From Mycolicibacter sinensis (GTDB taxonomy: Bacteria > Actinomycetota > Actinomycetes > Mycobacteriales > Mycobacteriaceae), in assembly GCF_001667375.1 (NCBI RefSeq), contig NZ_LZIN01000037.1:51275-115274 (forward strand): a stretch of 64,000 nt of DNA, in the 5' to 3' direction. The stretch's first letter is position 1, and each line of letters starts with the position of its first letter. This document shows positions 55,866 to 64,000 of the stretch, piece by piece. A program made the translations under genes and the position numbers. The notes beneath the pieces were generated by a model. It saw only the letters and a list, made by a program, of their open reading frames with translations, had not been told where the DNA came from and ran no database searches.

Positions 55866-56915
55866 GTGACGTTGACTAACAACGTGCGCCTTTCCGTTCT
55901 CGATCTCGTTCCCGTCCGTACCGACCAGTCCACCGCCGACGCGCTGGCCGCCACGGTGCGGCTGGCCCAGACCGCCGACCGGCTCGGTTTCACCCGCTAC
56001 TGGCTGGCCGAGCACCACAACATGCCGTCGGTCGGTGCCACCAGCCCGCCGGTGCTGATCGCCTACCTGGCCGCACAGACCGCGCGGCTGCGGCTCGGGT
56101 CCGGCGGGGTGATGCTGCCCAACCACGCCCCGCTGGCCGTCGCCGAACAGTTCGCGCTGCTGGAGGCCGCCGCGCCGGGCCGCATCGACCTGGGAATCGG
56201 CCGGGCACCCGGCTCGGACCCGGTCACCTCCGTCATGCTGCGCGGGGGCCACGACGAGCAAGAGATCGCGAACTTCCCCGACTATCTCGACCATGTGCGG
56301 GCGATGATGAGCAGCCGCGGCGTGCAGGTGCAGCTGCGCGACGGCGACTACCTGCTCAAGGCCACCCCGGCCGCGACGAGCGAGCCGCAGCTGTGGCTGC
56401 TGGGTTCGAGCATGTATTCGGCCCGGCTGGCCGCGGCCAAGGGCCTGCCGTACGTGTTCGCGCATCACTTCTCCGGGCACGGCACCGAGGAAGCATTGGC
56501 CACCTACCGGGCGGATTTCGTGCCCAGTCCGTTATGCGCCGAACCGACCACGTTTCTGACGGTCAACGCCGTGGTCGCCGAAACCCGCGAGGAGGCAACG
56601 GCGTTGATGCTGCCGAATCAGCAGATGATGGCCCGGTTGCGGACCGGACGGCCGCTGGGCGCCGTCGACCTGGTCGAGGACGCCCAAGCGGCGCAGCTGT
56701 CGGATGCCGAACAGCGCATCGTCGACGGCGGGCTGCGGCGCGCGGTCGTCGGCGCGCCGGCCGAAGCCGCCGGCCAGCTCAAGGCGCTGGCCGAACGCTT
56801 CGATGTCGACGAGGTGATGGTCAATCCGGTGGCCTCGGCCCGGCGCGGTACCGATCCGGCGACCGCGCCCGGGCGTGAGCAGACCCTGGAACTGCTCGCC
56901 AAGGAGCTGTTCTAG
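55866..56915 (+). CDS. LLM-class flavin-dependent monooxygenase
   Basis: A 349-residue TIM-barrel of the luciferase-like family, alkanal-monooxygenase-like subgroup (MsnO8/YhbW type). Key segments: [19 protein letters not shown] at the start, [73 protein letters not shown] and [15 protein letters not shown]. It uses FMNH2 or F420H2; the substrate is unknown. GTG start directly after udgB implies one transcript. In M. tuberculosis an unrelated monooxygenase (Rv1260) sits here. Confidence 0.9.
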   Translation: MTLTNNVRLSVLDLVPVRTDQSTADALAATVRLAQTADRLGFTRYWLAEHHNMPSVGATSPPVLIAYLAAQTARLRLGSGGVMLPNHAPLAVAEQFALLEAAAPGRIDLGIGRAPGSDPVTSVMLRGGHDEQEIANFPDYLDHVRAMMSSRGVQVQLRDGDYLLKATPAATSEPQLWLLGSSMYSARLAAAKGLPYVFAHHFSGHGTEEALATYRADFVPSPLCAEPTTFLTVNAVVAETREEATALMLPNQQMMARLRTGRPLGAVDLVEDAQAAQLSDAEQRIVDGGLRRAVVGAPAEAAGQLKALAERFDVDEVMVNPVASARRGTDPATAPGREQTLELLAKELF

Positions 56916-59900
56916 CCGCTGAAGACCGTTGACCCGAAACCGCTGGGGCGGTAGTCGATGTAGATCGGGTTTTCCGCGAACGGGAAGTAGCCGCTGTTCA
57001 TCGAGCTGTTGCTCCAGACCCACGGACTGTTGGACGCGGTGGTCGTGAAGGAGTACAGCAGCTTCTCGCCGTCGGCGCTGTACACCGAGATTTCGGTGCC
57101 GACCGGTACGTGCGTACCGATTCCGGCGCTGGGGAACAGCCACTGCGGAACGCTGCCCAACATGCCGCCGGAGTCGATCGAGGTGGAAACGGCCACCGGA
57201 GCGCCACCGTTGATCGAGACCATGGTGTCGACGAACGGCGAGCCGGGGAGCGACAGTTCCGGGTCCAGCTGGTTGGGGCCGAACACCACCTCGCCGCGGG
57301 TGGCATCGATGAGCACACCCTGGTTGAGTGCGCCCGGCAGCGCCGAGATGATCGTCGAGGTTCCGGAGAAGCCGTTGTTCGGCCCGATGCCGAGTACGCC
57401 CACAATGTTGTACTGGTTGAAGTAGCTCATCATGAGAGCGTTCGATGCCGGGTCGACGATATTGACCGCGGTGGGATCGGTGACCAGGCTCTCCGGGCAG
57501 ACGCCGGCCTTGTCGCAGAAGCCGACCGTGGTGTCGTAGGTGTGGTAGCTATACGACTGACTGCCCAGGCCGGCATAGCTTGCGCTGCCGGAGAAGACCG
57601 AGTCGCCGAGGCCCGAGCTGTTGCCCAGCATGGTCAACCCGGTGGAACCGGTGTCGATCTGTACTGGCACCGGCGGACCGCCGTTGATCGAGATGTAGAC
57701 GATCGGGCTGATCCCGCCGCTTTGCAGATACAGCGGAATGGACGCGTTGACCGGTCCCTCCGGGCCGCCGGTGGCCCCATTGCCGACCCCACCCGAACCG
57801 GCGCCGCCGGCACCCCCGGCGCCGTTGGCGCCGGTGCTGCCGACCGTTCCGCCGTGGCCACCCACTCCGCCGTCGCCGCCGTCGCCGCCGCGGGCCCCCG
57901 CACCGCCCGCGGCGATATGGCCCGCGGCCCCGCCGTCCCCGCCATCGCCGGCCGCCCCGCCGTGCACATTCGTCCCGGCCAGGGTCGCGGTGCCACCGTC
58001 GCCGCCGTCGCCGCCGTGGCCGCCCGCACCGGCATTGCCACCGGCGCCGGCTTGCGCACCCGAACCGCCTGCTCCGCCGGCACCGGCGTTGCCGCCGGCG
58101 CCGCCTGAGCCGCCGTTGCCGCCGCTGGAGCCCTGCGAGTAGAAGCTGCCGGTCGCGTTGCCGCCGTGGGCGCCGTTACCGCCCACACCGCCGTTGCCGC
58201 CGGTGCCGCCGTTGAAACCGGCAGCCCCGGCGCCACCGGCGCCGCCGGCCCCCGCGGCACCACCGGTGCCGCCGTTGCCGCCGATCCCGACGGGCGCCTT
58301 GTTGATGCCGGGCTGTGCGTAGTTGCCGCTGCCGGGGGCGCCACCGTCGCCGGCCGTTCCACCGCTGCCGCCGTTGCCACCGGTGCCACCCGTACTGGTC
58401 ACCCCGGTGCCGCCGGTACCGCCGCCGCCGCCGGTCCCGCCGCCACCACCGGCGCCGCCGTTGCCGTTGGTGCCGAAGCGGCCGTGCTCGCCCTGGGCGG
58501 CGTCGCCCTGGTAGGCCGATCCGGCGGCCCCGCCCTGGCCACCGGCGCCGCCGTCGCCGCCGTCGAAGCCGCGGTTGGGGCCCGCGGCGCCGTGATCGCC
58601 GAGGCCGCCGTTGCCGCCGGCGCCACCGGCCCCGCCGTCGCCGCCACTGCCGTATTGGACGCTGTTGGCCACGTCCAGGGTGGCGATGCCGTTGCCGCCG
58701 CCGTTGCCGCCGGCCCCGCCCTTACCGCCGGCCCCGCCGTTGCCGGTCCCGGCGCCGTGCGCGGTGGCGCTGCTGCCGCCCGCACCACCGGCTCCGCCCT
58801 GCCCGCCGTTGCCGCCGCTGCCGGGCAAGGTGGCGCTCGGGGGAAGCTGGGATTGGTCCAGGCCTCGGCCGCCGTCGCCGGCCGCACCGCCGCTACCTCC
58901 CTTGCCGCCGTTGCCGTCGCCGAGGGAGTTGCCGCCCGCGCCGCCGGCCCCACCGTTGCCGCCGTCGCCGGCATTGCCGCCGTTGCTGCCGGAGACGCCG
59001 TTCTTGCCGGTCGCCCCGGCGCCGCCGTCACCGCCGTTGCCGCCGTTGCCGTGCGCGCCGCCGGTTCCGCCGTCGCCGCCCTTGCCGCCGCTGGCACCCG
59101 CGACGGTCGCGTTGTAGCCGTTGCCGCCGTCACCGCCGTTGCCGGCCGCGCCGGTGGGCGAGGCCCCGGTCGCGCCGGTGGCCCCGGCGGTCGAGCCCGC
59201 TCCACCGGCGCCGCCTGCGCCGCCGGCCCCGGCAGTGCCGCCGCTGCCGCCCGCTCCACCGTCGGGATGGGTCGCATCGCCGTCGCCGCCCCGGCCGCCG
59301 TTGCCAGGATCGCCGCCCGTGCCGCCGGTCCCGCCGGCGCCGCCGACGCCCTGCAGGCCCGCGGTGCCGTGGGCGGATGCGCCTCCCGCGCCGCCGACGC
59401 CGCCGGTGCCGCCGGTCCCGCCGGTGCCACCGTCGTCGCCGCGGTCGCCGGCACCACCGGCGATGGTGGCGGCGGTACCGTCGGATCCGGTACGGCCGAC
59501 TCCGCCGGTCCCGCCGATGCCGCCCGTCCCGCCCTGGCCGCCGTTGCCGAATTGCGCTGTCAGGCTTGCTCCGCCGACGCCGCCGACGCCGCCGGCGCCA
59601 CCCGTTCCGCCGGTAGCGCCCACGGCGGCCCCGGCTCCGCCGGCACCGCCGGCACCGCCGGCTCCGCCATTGCCGAAGAACCAGGCCAGCGCGTCGCCGC
59701 CGGCCCCGCCGGTCGCGCCGGCTCCGCCGAGCACACCCTCGCCGCCGGCTCCACCGGCGCCGCCGTTGCCCATGAACCACCCGCCGGCCCCGCCGATGCC
59801 TCCCGCGGCACCGGCTCCGCCGTCGCCGCCGGCTCCGCCGTCACCGAACATTCCGGCCGCGCCGCCGTTGCCACCGGCGACCCCGGCCAGCGTCTGGTCA

Positions 59901-60316
59901 TATCCGTCGCCGCCGTCACCGAACCACAGGCCGCCCGCGCCGCCGTGGGGGTTGTCCACGGTCCCGTCGATCCCGTTGCCGATCAGATACGCACCGGCGA
60001 GCTGGTTGATGGTGTTGTCGATCTGAAGGCCCAGCGGGCTGGTGATCCAGGACTGAACCTGGTCGTGCAGGACGGTGTAGAAGTCCAGGCCGAACAGGTC
60101 GGGGGCGTCGAGCGGGTCCGAGCCGGCGGCCAGGCCCGCGGTCGGGGCGAAGAGTTCGACCAGCCAGTCCAGGTCTGCGTCGGCGTGCGCCGGTGGCGTG
60201 GGGGCGAGGGGACTCAGCCCGAATACCCCGCCGATGGTTCCGGCGGCCACCACGGCCCCAAACGCGGCGCGTGCCGTGCGCCGGCGCATCGGCTGCGGAT
60301 TTCGTCGTCGGCTCAT
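56912..60316 (-). CDS. Secreted PGRS-type protein with C-terminal PecA-like aspartic protease domain
   Basis: A 1134-residue exported protein. Residues 1-45 are an Arg-rich signal peptide ([14 protein letters not shown]...[11 protein letters not shown]). Residues 45-120 are a helical segment ending [14 protein letters not shown]. Residues about 125-850 are an enormous GGX array. The last 280 residues form a pepsin/retropepsin-like domain with [12 protein letters not shown] (D888) and a second [11 protein letters not shown] (D1048), plus [11 protein letters not shown]. This domain resembles the PecA (PE_PGRS35) protease that cleaves PE-secreted proteins, but no PE domain is present. ATG 60316 has GGTGGGG upstream. 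It overlaps the LLM gene end by four bases. Confidence 0.85.
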   Translation of the reverse strand: MSRRRNPQPMRRRTARAAFGAVVAAGTIGGVFGLSPLAPTPPAHADADLDWLVELFAPTAGLAAGSDPLDAPDLFGLDFYTVLHDQVQSWITSPLGLQIDNTINQLAGAYLIGNGIDGTVDNPHGGAGGLWFGDGGDGYDQTLAGVAGGNGGAAGMFGDGGAGGDGGAGAAGGIGGAGGWFMGNGGAGGAGGEGVLGGAGATGGAGGDALAWFFGNGGAGGAGGAGGAGAAVGATGGTGGAGGVGGVGGASLTAQFGNGGQGGTGGIGGTGGVGRTGSDGTAATIAGGAGDRGDDGGTGGTGGTGGVGGAGGASAHGTAGLQGVGGAGGTGGTGGDPGNGGRGGDGDATHPDGGAGGSGGTAGAGGAGGAGGAGSTAGATGATGASPTGAAGNGGDGGNGYNATVAGASGGKGGDGGTGGAHGNGGNGGDGGAGATGKNGVSGSNGGNAGDGGNGGAGGAGGNSLGDGNGGKGGSGGAAGDGGRGLDQSQLPPSATLPGSGGNGGQGGAGGAGGSSATAHGAGTGNGGAGGKGGAGGNGGGNGIATLDVANSVQYGSGGDGGAGGAGGNGGLGDHGAAGPNRGFDGGDGGAGGQGGAAGSAYQGDAAQGEHGRFGTNGNGGAGGGGGTGGGGGTGGTGVTSTGGTGGNGGSGGTAGDGGAPGSGNYAQPGINKAPVGIGGNGGTGGAAGAGGAGGAGAAGFNGGTGGNGGVGGNGAHGGNATGSFYSQGSSGGNGGSGGAGGNAGAGGAGGSGAQAGAGGNAGAGGHGGDGGDGGTATLAGTNVHGGAAGDGGDGGAAGHIAAGGAGARGGDGGDGGVGGHGGTVGSTGANGAGGAGGAGSGGVGNGATGGPEGPVNASIPLYLQSGGISPIVYISINGGPPVPVQIDTGSTGLTMLGNSSGLGDSVFSGSASYAGLGSQSYSYHTYDTTVGFCDKAGVCPESLVTDPTAVNIVDPASNALMMSYFNQYNIVGVLGIGPNNGFSGTSTIISALPGALNQGVLIDATRGEVVFGPNQLDPELSLPGSPFVDTMVSINGGAPVAVSTSIDSGGMLGSVPQWLFPSAGIGTHVPVGTEISVYSADGEKLLYSFTTTASNSPWVWSNSSMNSGYFPFAENPIYIDYRPSGFGSTVFSG
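57765..59945 (-). repeat. 2.2-kb PGRS-type GGX-coding repeat
   Basis: Nearly uninterrupted (GCC-GCC-N)-like repeats on the + strand encode Gly-Gly-Ala/Asp/Thr/Asn/Ser/Val triplets, with spaced motifs such as FGNGGAGG and GWFMGNGG. No premature stop interrupts the frame. Limits approximate. Confidence 0.85.
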
Positions 60317-60450
60317 CGCCCCACCTTGTCTGGATCGAGGGCGAACCCTGCTCTGCAGGCCACACACGGGAAGCCTGGTCAAGACAAAGTACTACCGAAG
60401 CAACCACTTAACAACGGATAAGTGTTTTCCGTAGGGAGAAAGACGGCCGG

Positions 60451-60906
60451 TTAGGTGGACGATTCGGGCGTGAGCACCACGACCGGGATCGGCCGGGAAG
60501 TGCGCCGCTGGTAGGCCTCGTAGCGGTTGGCGTTGTTGGCGTTGACGATCCGCCACAGCCGGGCGTAGTCGGGGTCGTCGGGCAGCATCGGCCGCGCGGT
60601 GGCCCGCAGGCGTTGCGGCCCGACGTTGATCTCGATATCCGGGTGCGCCTTGAGGTTGTGGTACCAGCCGGGGGAGCGGGGAGCGCCACCCATCGACGCG
60701 ACGATCAGGTAGGTGTCGCCGTCGCGGGCATAGGACAGGGTCGACGTGCGGGGTTGACCGGTCTTGGCGCCGACGGTGTGCAACATCAGGCTCGGCGGCA
60801 GGCCCGGCAGCCGGTGGCCGACCCGGCCGTTGGTCCAGCGGTAGATCAGGTCGTGGAGACCGAGCACTCGGACACCCACTTTTTCGATCGACGGGAGATG
60901 GTCCAT
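60451..60906 (-). CDS. Deazaflavin (F420)-dependent nitroreductase-family protein (Rv1261c type)
   Basis: A 151-residue Ddn-family protein. Typical blocks: LMLHTVGAKTGQPRTSTLSYARDGDTYLIVASMGGAPRSPGWYHNLKAHPDIEINVGPQRLRATARPM (F420 binding and barrel), then DDPDYARLWRIVNANNANRYEAYQRRTSRPIPVVVLTP. I took ATG 60906 (MDHLPSIEKVGV) rather than a start 30 bases upstream. Likely an F420H2-dependent reductase of unknown substrate. Upstream, the HIT gene ends four bases away on the same strand, so they are probably co-transcribed. Confidence 0.9.
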   Translation of the reverse strand: MDHLPSIEKVGVRVLGLHDLIYRWTNGRVGHRLPGLPPSLMLHTVGAKTGQPRTSTLSYARDGDTYLIVASMGGAPRSPGWYHNLKAHPDIEINVGPQRLRATARPMLPDDPDYARLWRIVNANNANRYEAYQRRTSRPIPVVVLTPESST

Positions 60907-60910
60907 GGCT

Positions 60911-61348
60911 TCAGTCTGACGGCGCGGTGTCGGCATCCGCCAGTGCCGCCCGCAAGATTTTCCCGGTCTGCTCCCGATCCGGGTCGCGGCGCATCAGCAC
61001 GCCCTTGGCGAACGACAGCTTGTCGCCGCTGCGGCGCGGCACCACGTGCAGGTGGATGTGGAACACGCTCTGAAAGGCCGCCCGCCCGTCGTTGATCGCC
61101 AGGTTGTTGCCGTCGGCGTGCAGTCCGGAGGCCCGCGACGCCCGGGCGATGCGCTGGCCGACCGCGAGCATGCCGGCCAGCGTCTCAGCCGGGGTGTCGG
61201 TCAGATCCACGGTGTGCCGCTTGGGAATCACCAGGGTGTGGCCGCGGGTGAACGGCCGGATGTCGAGGAACGCCAGGTAGTCGTCGTCTTCGAAGATCCG
61301 CACGGCCGCGGCTTCGCCGGCGACCACGGCGCAGAACACGCAGGACAT
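60911..61348 (-). CDS. HIT-family nucleotide hydrolase/transferase (Rv1262c type)
   Basis: A 145-residue Hint-like protein. N-terminal CVFCAVVAGE (possible zinc Cys), the central TLVIPKRHTVDLTD and the active-site histidine triad FHIHLHVVPRRSGD. HIT proteins hydrolyse AMP-linked phosphoramidates or dinucleoside polyphosphates. ATG 61348 matches the family start and lies six bases after a TACCGT -10 box. Confidence 0.93.
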   Translation of the reverse strand: MSCVFCAVVAGEAAAVRIFEDDDYLAFLDIRPFTRGHTLVIPKRHTVDLTDTPAETLAGMLAVGQRIARASRASGLHADGNNLAINDGRAAFQSVFHIHLHVVPRRSGDKLSFAKGVLMRRDPDREQTGKILRAALADADTAPSD

Positions 61349-61360
61349 TCCGCCACGGTA
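61349..61360 (-). promoter_or_regulatory. Predicted leaderless promoter of the HIT gene
   Basis: Minus-strand TACCGT (61360-61355), six bases, ATG; the same -10 sequence as at glgM. The box lies in the 17-base gap between the HIT gene and the upstream aminotransferase gene, so it would start a transcript separate from read-through. No convincing -35. Confidence 0.4.
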
Positions 61361-61365
61361 GCGGT

Positions 61366-62514
61366 TCAGCGCAGCGCCAAGGCCATCGCCTCGATCGCCC
61401 GATTCAGGATCGCCCGGGTGGTCCCGAAGTTCAGCCGCGCAAAGCCCCGGCCACCGCCGAACGGGATGCCCGGGCTCAGCGCCACCCGCGCGTGAGCCAG
61501 CAGATGATCCGCCGGTTCGGCCGGCAGCTCCAGCGCCCGGAAGTCCAGCCACGCCAGGTAGGTGGCCTGCGGATGGCTGACCCGCAGTCCCGGCACCGCC
61601 TCGGGCAACACCCGGCTCAGGTGATCACGGTTGCCCCGCAGGTAGACCAGCAGGTCGTCCAGCCAGGCGCCGCCGGTGTAGGCGGCAATGTTGGCGCGGA
61701 TGCCGACGGTCGACGCACCCATGGTGTGCATCATGTTGATCTTGTCCCAGGCGTCGGCGTCGCGCTGGTTGGACAGCATCACCTGCGCGCACATCAGACC
61801 CGGCAGGTTCCAGCCCTTGGACGCCGACATCAGTGTGACGACGGTGTCGGCGGCGACGTCGGACACCGAGGCGGCCGCGACGTGCCGACGGTCATAGACC
61901 AGCGGGGCATGGATCTCGTCGGCGATCACCCGCGCGCCGTGGCGGGCGGCGATCTCCACGATCGCGCGCAGCTCCTCGGCGGTGAACGCGGTGCCCAGCG
62001 GATTGTTCGGGTTGCACAGGATCAGTGATCCCGCGCCGGCGGCGAACGCGGCATCCAACGCGTCCAGATCGATCAGATAGCGTCCGGAATCATCTTGTGC
62101 CATCGGGATTTCCACCCGCTGCCGGCCAGAGACCAGCAGCAGGTCGAAGAACGGCATGTAGGCCGGAACCGGCAGCACCACCGGGCTCTCCGGCCGGGTG
62201 AGGAACGCGATGACTACCTCCATGCCCTTGAGCACGTCGGGCACCACCCGCACCCACTCCGGCCGAGCCGCCCAGCCGTAGCGGCGCTCGCACCAACCTG
62301 CCGCCGCCACCGGCAGCGCAGCAGAACCAAGCGCCGGGTAGCCGAACTCCTCGGCGGCCACGCAGGCACGCACGCCGTCAAGCACCGCCGGAGCGGTGGG
62401 GAAGTCCATCTCGGCGATCCACAGCGGCAACACGTCGGGGTCGAAGTGGTTCCATTTGATCGTCCCGCGCGCGCGGAGTTGGTCGTCGGTCAGCGCATCG
62501 AAGACTTCAGCCAC
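61366..62514 (-). CDS. PLP-dependent aminotransferase, MalY/PatB (cystathionine beta-lyase) type
   Basis: A 382-residue fold-type I PLP enzyme. N-terminal [30 protein letters not shown] is the MalY/PatB hallmark. [13 protein letters not shown] and [12 protein letters not shown] bind PLP, and the Schiff-base lysine is in [16 protein letters not shown]. Members cleave cystathionine or act as aminotransferases; MalY also represses mal genes in E. coli. GTG start. In M. tuberculosis amiB2 (Rv1263) is found near this place instead. Confidence 0.92.
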   Translation of the reverse strand: MAEVFDALTDDQLRARGTIKWNHFDPDVLPLWIAEMDFPTAPAVLDGVRACVAAEEFGYPALGSAALPVAAAGWCERRYGWAARPEWVRVVPDVLKGMEVVIAFLTRPESPVVLPVPAYMPFFDLLLVSGRQRVEIPMAQDDSGRYLIDLDALDAAFAAGAGSLILCNPNNPLGTAFTAEELRAIVEIAARHGARVIADEIHAPLVYDRRHVAAASVSDVAADTVVTLMSASKGWNLPGLMCAQVMLSNQRDADAWDKINMMHTMGASTVGIRANIAAYTGGAWLDDLLVYLRGNRDHLSRVLPEAVPGLRVSHPQATYLAWLDFRALELPAEPADHLLAHARVALSPGIPFGGGRGFARLNFGTTRAILNRAIEAMALALR

Positions 62515-62534
62515 CCCGACAGTCTGCCGGGAGA

Positions 62535-62546
62535 TACGTTTGCGGC
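62535..62546 (+). promoter_or_regulatory. Predicted leaderless promoter of the adenylate cyclase gene
   Basis: TACGTT (62535-62540), six bases, GTG start. TANNNT type; no Shine-Dalgarno, -35 unclear. Confidence 0.45.
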
Positions 62547-63662
62547 GTGGCTGATCCCAAGATCGACGAATTGCTCGACGGGCTGGACGGCCCTGCGCGC
62601 GCCGAGCGCGCCGAATTGATCGAATGGTTGCTGGGACAGGGCATCACCACTGACGAGATTCGCCGGAATGTCTCGCCGATGTTGTTGGCGTCACGCCGGC
62701 TGGTCGGCGATGACGGCACGTACGTGTCGGCCCGCGAGATCAGCGAATCCACCGGAGTCGATCTCGAGCAGTTGCAGCGGCTGCACCGGGCGGTCGGGTT
62801 GCCCTGGGTCGACGATCCGGACGCCCCGGTGCAGATGCGTGCCGACGCCAGCATCGCCGTGCACGCGCGCCGCTTCATCGAGGCCGGTATCGACCCCGAG
62901 CAGGCCCTGCAGACCGCCCGGGTGCTGGCCGACGGGCTGGCGCACACCGCCGACTTCATGCGCTTCACGGTGTTGTCGGCGATCGGCGAGCCGGGCGTCA
63001 CCGAGCTGGAGATCGCGCAGCGATCGCGGGATTTGGTGGCGGGGCTGGCGCCGATGCTGGGCCCCTTCGTCCAGGACATGCTGATGTTGCAGCTGCGCCA
63101 TCAGCTCGACATCGACGCCGTGACCGCCGTTGAGCGCATGGCCGGCGCACCGCTGCCGGGCGCGCGGCAGATCACCGTGGCGTTCGCCGACCTGGTCGGC
63201 TTTACCCGGCTCGGCGAGATGGTGCCGCCCGAGGAGCTGGTTCAGCTCGCCGAACGTCTGACGGTGCTGGGCCGTGAGATCGCCGTCCCGCCGGTGCGGT
63301 TCATCAAGACCATCGGCGACGCGGTGATGTTCGTCTGCCCGGAGCCGGCGCCGATGGTGGATGCGGTGCTGCGGCTGATCGAGGCCGCTGAGGCCGACGG
63401 GGAGCTGCCGCGGCTGCGCGCCGGTATCGCCGCGGGGGAGGCGGTGAGCCGGGTCGGGGACTGGTTCGGCAGCCCGGTGAACCTGGCCAGCCGAGTGACC
63501 GGGGTGGCGCGTCCCGGTTCGGTGCTGGTCGCCGGGCCGGTGCAGGCCGCGCTGGCCGACGACGACACATTCCGCTGGTCGTTCGCGGGAGCGCGGCACC
63601 TCAAAGGCATCAAGGGCGAGGTGAGCGTCTTCCGGGTCCGGCACAACGGAGGCTCGACATAG
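62547..63662 (+). CDS. Class III adenylate cyclase with autoinhibitory N-domain (Rv1264 type)
   Basis: A 371-residue soluble cyclase. Residues 1-205 are a helical regulatory domain ([49 protein letters not shown]). The catalytic domain has metal aspartate D215 ([12 protein letters not shown]), the adenine-selecting lysine K254 and second aspartate D258 ([10 protein letters not shown]), and the transition-state Asn/Arg in [12 protein letters not shown]. All residues for cAMP synthesis are present. In M. tuberculosis Rv1264 the N-domain inhibits at neutral pH and activates in acid; the same is inferred here. GTG start at 62547. Confidence 0.94.
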   Translation: MADPKIDELLDGLDGPARAERAELIEWLLGQGITTDEIRRNVSPMLLASRRLVGDDGTYVSAREISESTGVDLEQLQRLHRAVGLPWVDDPDAPVQMRADASIAVHARRFIEAGIDPEQALQTARVLADGLAHTADFMRFTVLSAIGEPGVTELEIAQRSRDLVAGLAPMLGPFVQDMLMLQLRHQLDIDAVTAVERMAGAPLPGARQITVAFADLVGFTRLGEMVPPEELVQLAERLTVLGREIAVPPVRFIKTIGDAVMFVCPEPAPMVDAVLRLIEAAEADGELPRLRAGIAAGEAVSRVGDWFGSPVNLASRVTGVARPGSVLVAGPVQAALADDDTFRWSFAGARHLKGIKGEVSVFRVRHNGGST

Positions 63663-63813
63663 TTGGGCAGGCCCGGCTGACGTGGGGGGCGGCTCACACT
63701 TCCTGCGCGGCTGGCTTCCACCCGCTGGACCAGCTCTTCGGTTCGGTCATGTCCGGGCCTGCTTCGCGGTCGAATCTACGCCGATGACCGGCGGTCAGCA
63801 ATGGGTGACGCGG

Positions 63814-63828
63814 GCCGAATTCTTCGGC
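63814..63828. terminator. Hairpin downstream of the adenylate cyclase
   Basis: GCCGAA-TTC-TTCGGC is a perfect 6-bp stem with a 3-base loop. On the + strand it is followed by a T-rich stretch (TAGTCTGTCACTGTATTC), so it could end the cyclase transcript or, on the minus strand, form part of a small RNA. Confidence 0.4.
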
Positions 63829-63919
63829 TAGTCTGTCACTGTATTCACTTGTGCCACTGTGGTTTTAGGCTGTGGATGGAATTCTGCGGCTTGTCGGTGC
63901 GCGGCGCTACTATTCGCTT

Positions 63920-63982
63920 ATGTGTGCGGCTCCTCAGGTTCTGGTGGGGAGCGTGACCTGCAGTCCTCCTAGGCAGAGGTAG
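63920..63982 (+). CDS. Possible 20-residue leaderless small ORF
   Basis: ATG at 63920 lies six bases after TACTAT (63908-63913), the leaderless arrangement seen at other genes here. It encodes MCAAPQVLVGSVTCSPPRQR and a TAG stop, with two cysteines. It may be a small upstream ORF for a gene beyond the window. No conservation evidence is available to me. Confidence 0.25.
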   Translation: MCAAPQVLVGSVTCSPPRQR

Positions 63983-64000
63983 ATCATTGAGGCCAGTGTT

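Larger units (their letters stand above)
63663..64000. other. 338-base terminal region without a clear gene
   Basis: From the cyclase stop to the window edge I see no long open frame with mycobacterial codon use. It is distinctly more AT-rich after 63830 than the rest of the window. It holds a hairpin (63814-63828), direct CACTGT repeats near 63837 and 63855, and a TACTAT box. In M. tuberculosis the gap after Rv1264 contains the small RNA Mcr11, transcribed toward the cyclase. This position corresponds, but I cannot confirm the RNA by sequence. Confidence 0.5.

Noticed and set aside
57110..60421. Very long + strand frames opposite the PGRS gene, rich in Ala/Val, Pro or Arg
   Set aside because: They arise because GGX-coding repeats leave all frames open; the minus frame alone has a signal peptide, a Shine-Dalgarno and a folded protease domain.
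63934..64000. Minus-strand open frame entering from the right edge and ending YLCLGGLQVTLPTRT, considered as the end of a transposase
   Set aside because: Only 21 codons are visible, there is no recognisable transposase motif, and the opposite strand offers a better -10 plus ATG arrangement; no inverted-repeat end was found.

Overview
The window is chromosomal DNA of a mycobacterium (Mycobacterium sensu lato). It is very GC-rich, uses many GTG and TTG starts, and encodes genus-specific functions: glucosyl-3-phosphoglycerate synthase, the LpqY-SugABC trehalose importer, GlgM, Kgd, SigE-RseA-HtrA, F420 (Ddn-type) proteins, CYP130 and PGRS glycine-rich proteins. Gene order follows the M. tuberculosis fadD6 (Rv1206) to Rv1264 segment as I recall it. 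Local differences (no toxin-antitoxin pairs, no PE14, signal-peptide PGRS proteins instead of PE_PGRS, an extra UvrA-like gene and an extra LuxR/P450 pair) point to a non-tuberculosis species. I cannot name it from sequence alone.

Layout. 1-3.6 kb: 3' end of fadD6, folP2, gpgS, a DivIVA-like membrane protein, tagA and a DUF3117 protein, all on +. 3.7-6.2 kb: divergent glgM/glgC, which make maltose-1-phosphate and ADP-glucose; gpgS nearby uses related sugar nucleotides for methylglucose lipopolysaccharide. 6.2-9.3 kb: accessory patch with a secreted PGRS/DUF2599 protein, a Ddn-like protein, a TetR and an ICMT-like membrane methyltransferase. 9.3-12.5 kb: TetR-controlled ABC exporter. 12.6-16.8 kb: O-methyltransferase, then sigE-rseA-htrA-tatB (envelope stress). 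16.8-23.6 kb: mrp, lytic transglycosylase, DUF1003 plus a soluble MgtE-like pair, CitE-like lyase, DUF4190 and Rv1234-like proteins. 23.7-28.5 kb: lpqY-sugA-sugB-sugC plus a SUFU-domain gene. 28.5-30.7 kb: corA, mdh. 30.7-36.7 kb: LuxR/cyclase regulator, divergent P450, malic enzyme. 36.7-45.5 kb: lpqZ, SDR, kgd, membrane protein, MFS exporter. 45.5-50.8 kb: lprE, deaD, acyltransferase, TetR-cyp130. 50.9-56.9 kb: UvrA2-like, FAD oxidase, udgB, LLM monooxygenase. 56.9-60.3 kb: giant PGRS protein ending in a predicted aspartic protease. 60.4-63.7 kb: Ddn-like, HIT, MalY-like aminotransferase, pH-sensing-type adenylate cyclase. The last 338 bases hold no clear gene.

Recurring regulatory theme: many genes here have a TANNNT -10 box only 6-10 bases before the start codon and no Shine-Dalgarno, the signature of leaderless mycobacterial mRNAs (glgM, glgC, the exporter TetR, the O-methyltransferase, the MgtE-like gene, the DUF4190 gene, deaD, cyp130, HIT, cyclase). 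Two of these promoters carry inverted repeats suitable for the adjacent TetR. No rRNA, tRNA, CRISPR array or intact insertion sequence was seen. Short repeats were found: a 47-bp dispersed intergenic repeat in two copies, a 24-bp tandem repeat and a 44-bp duplication inside kgd, and a 20-bp duplication at the kgd 3' end.
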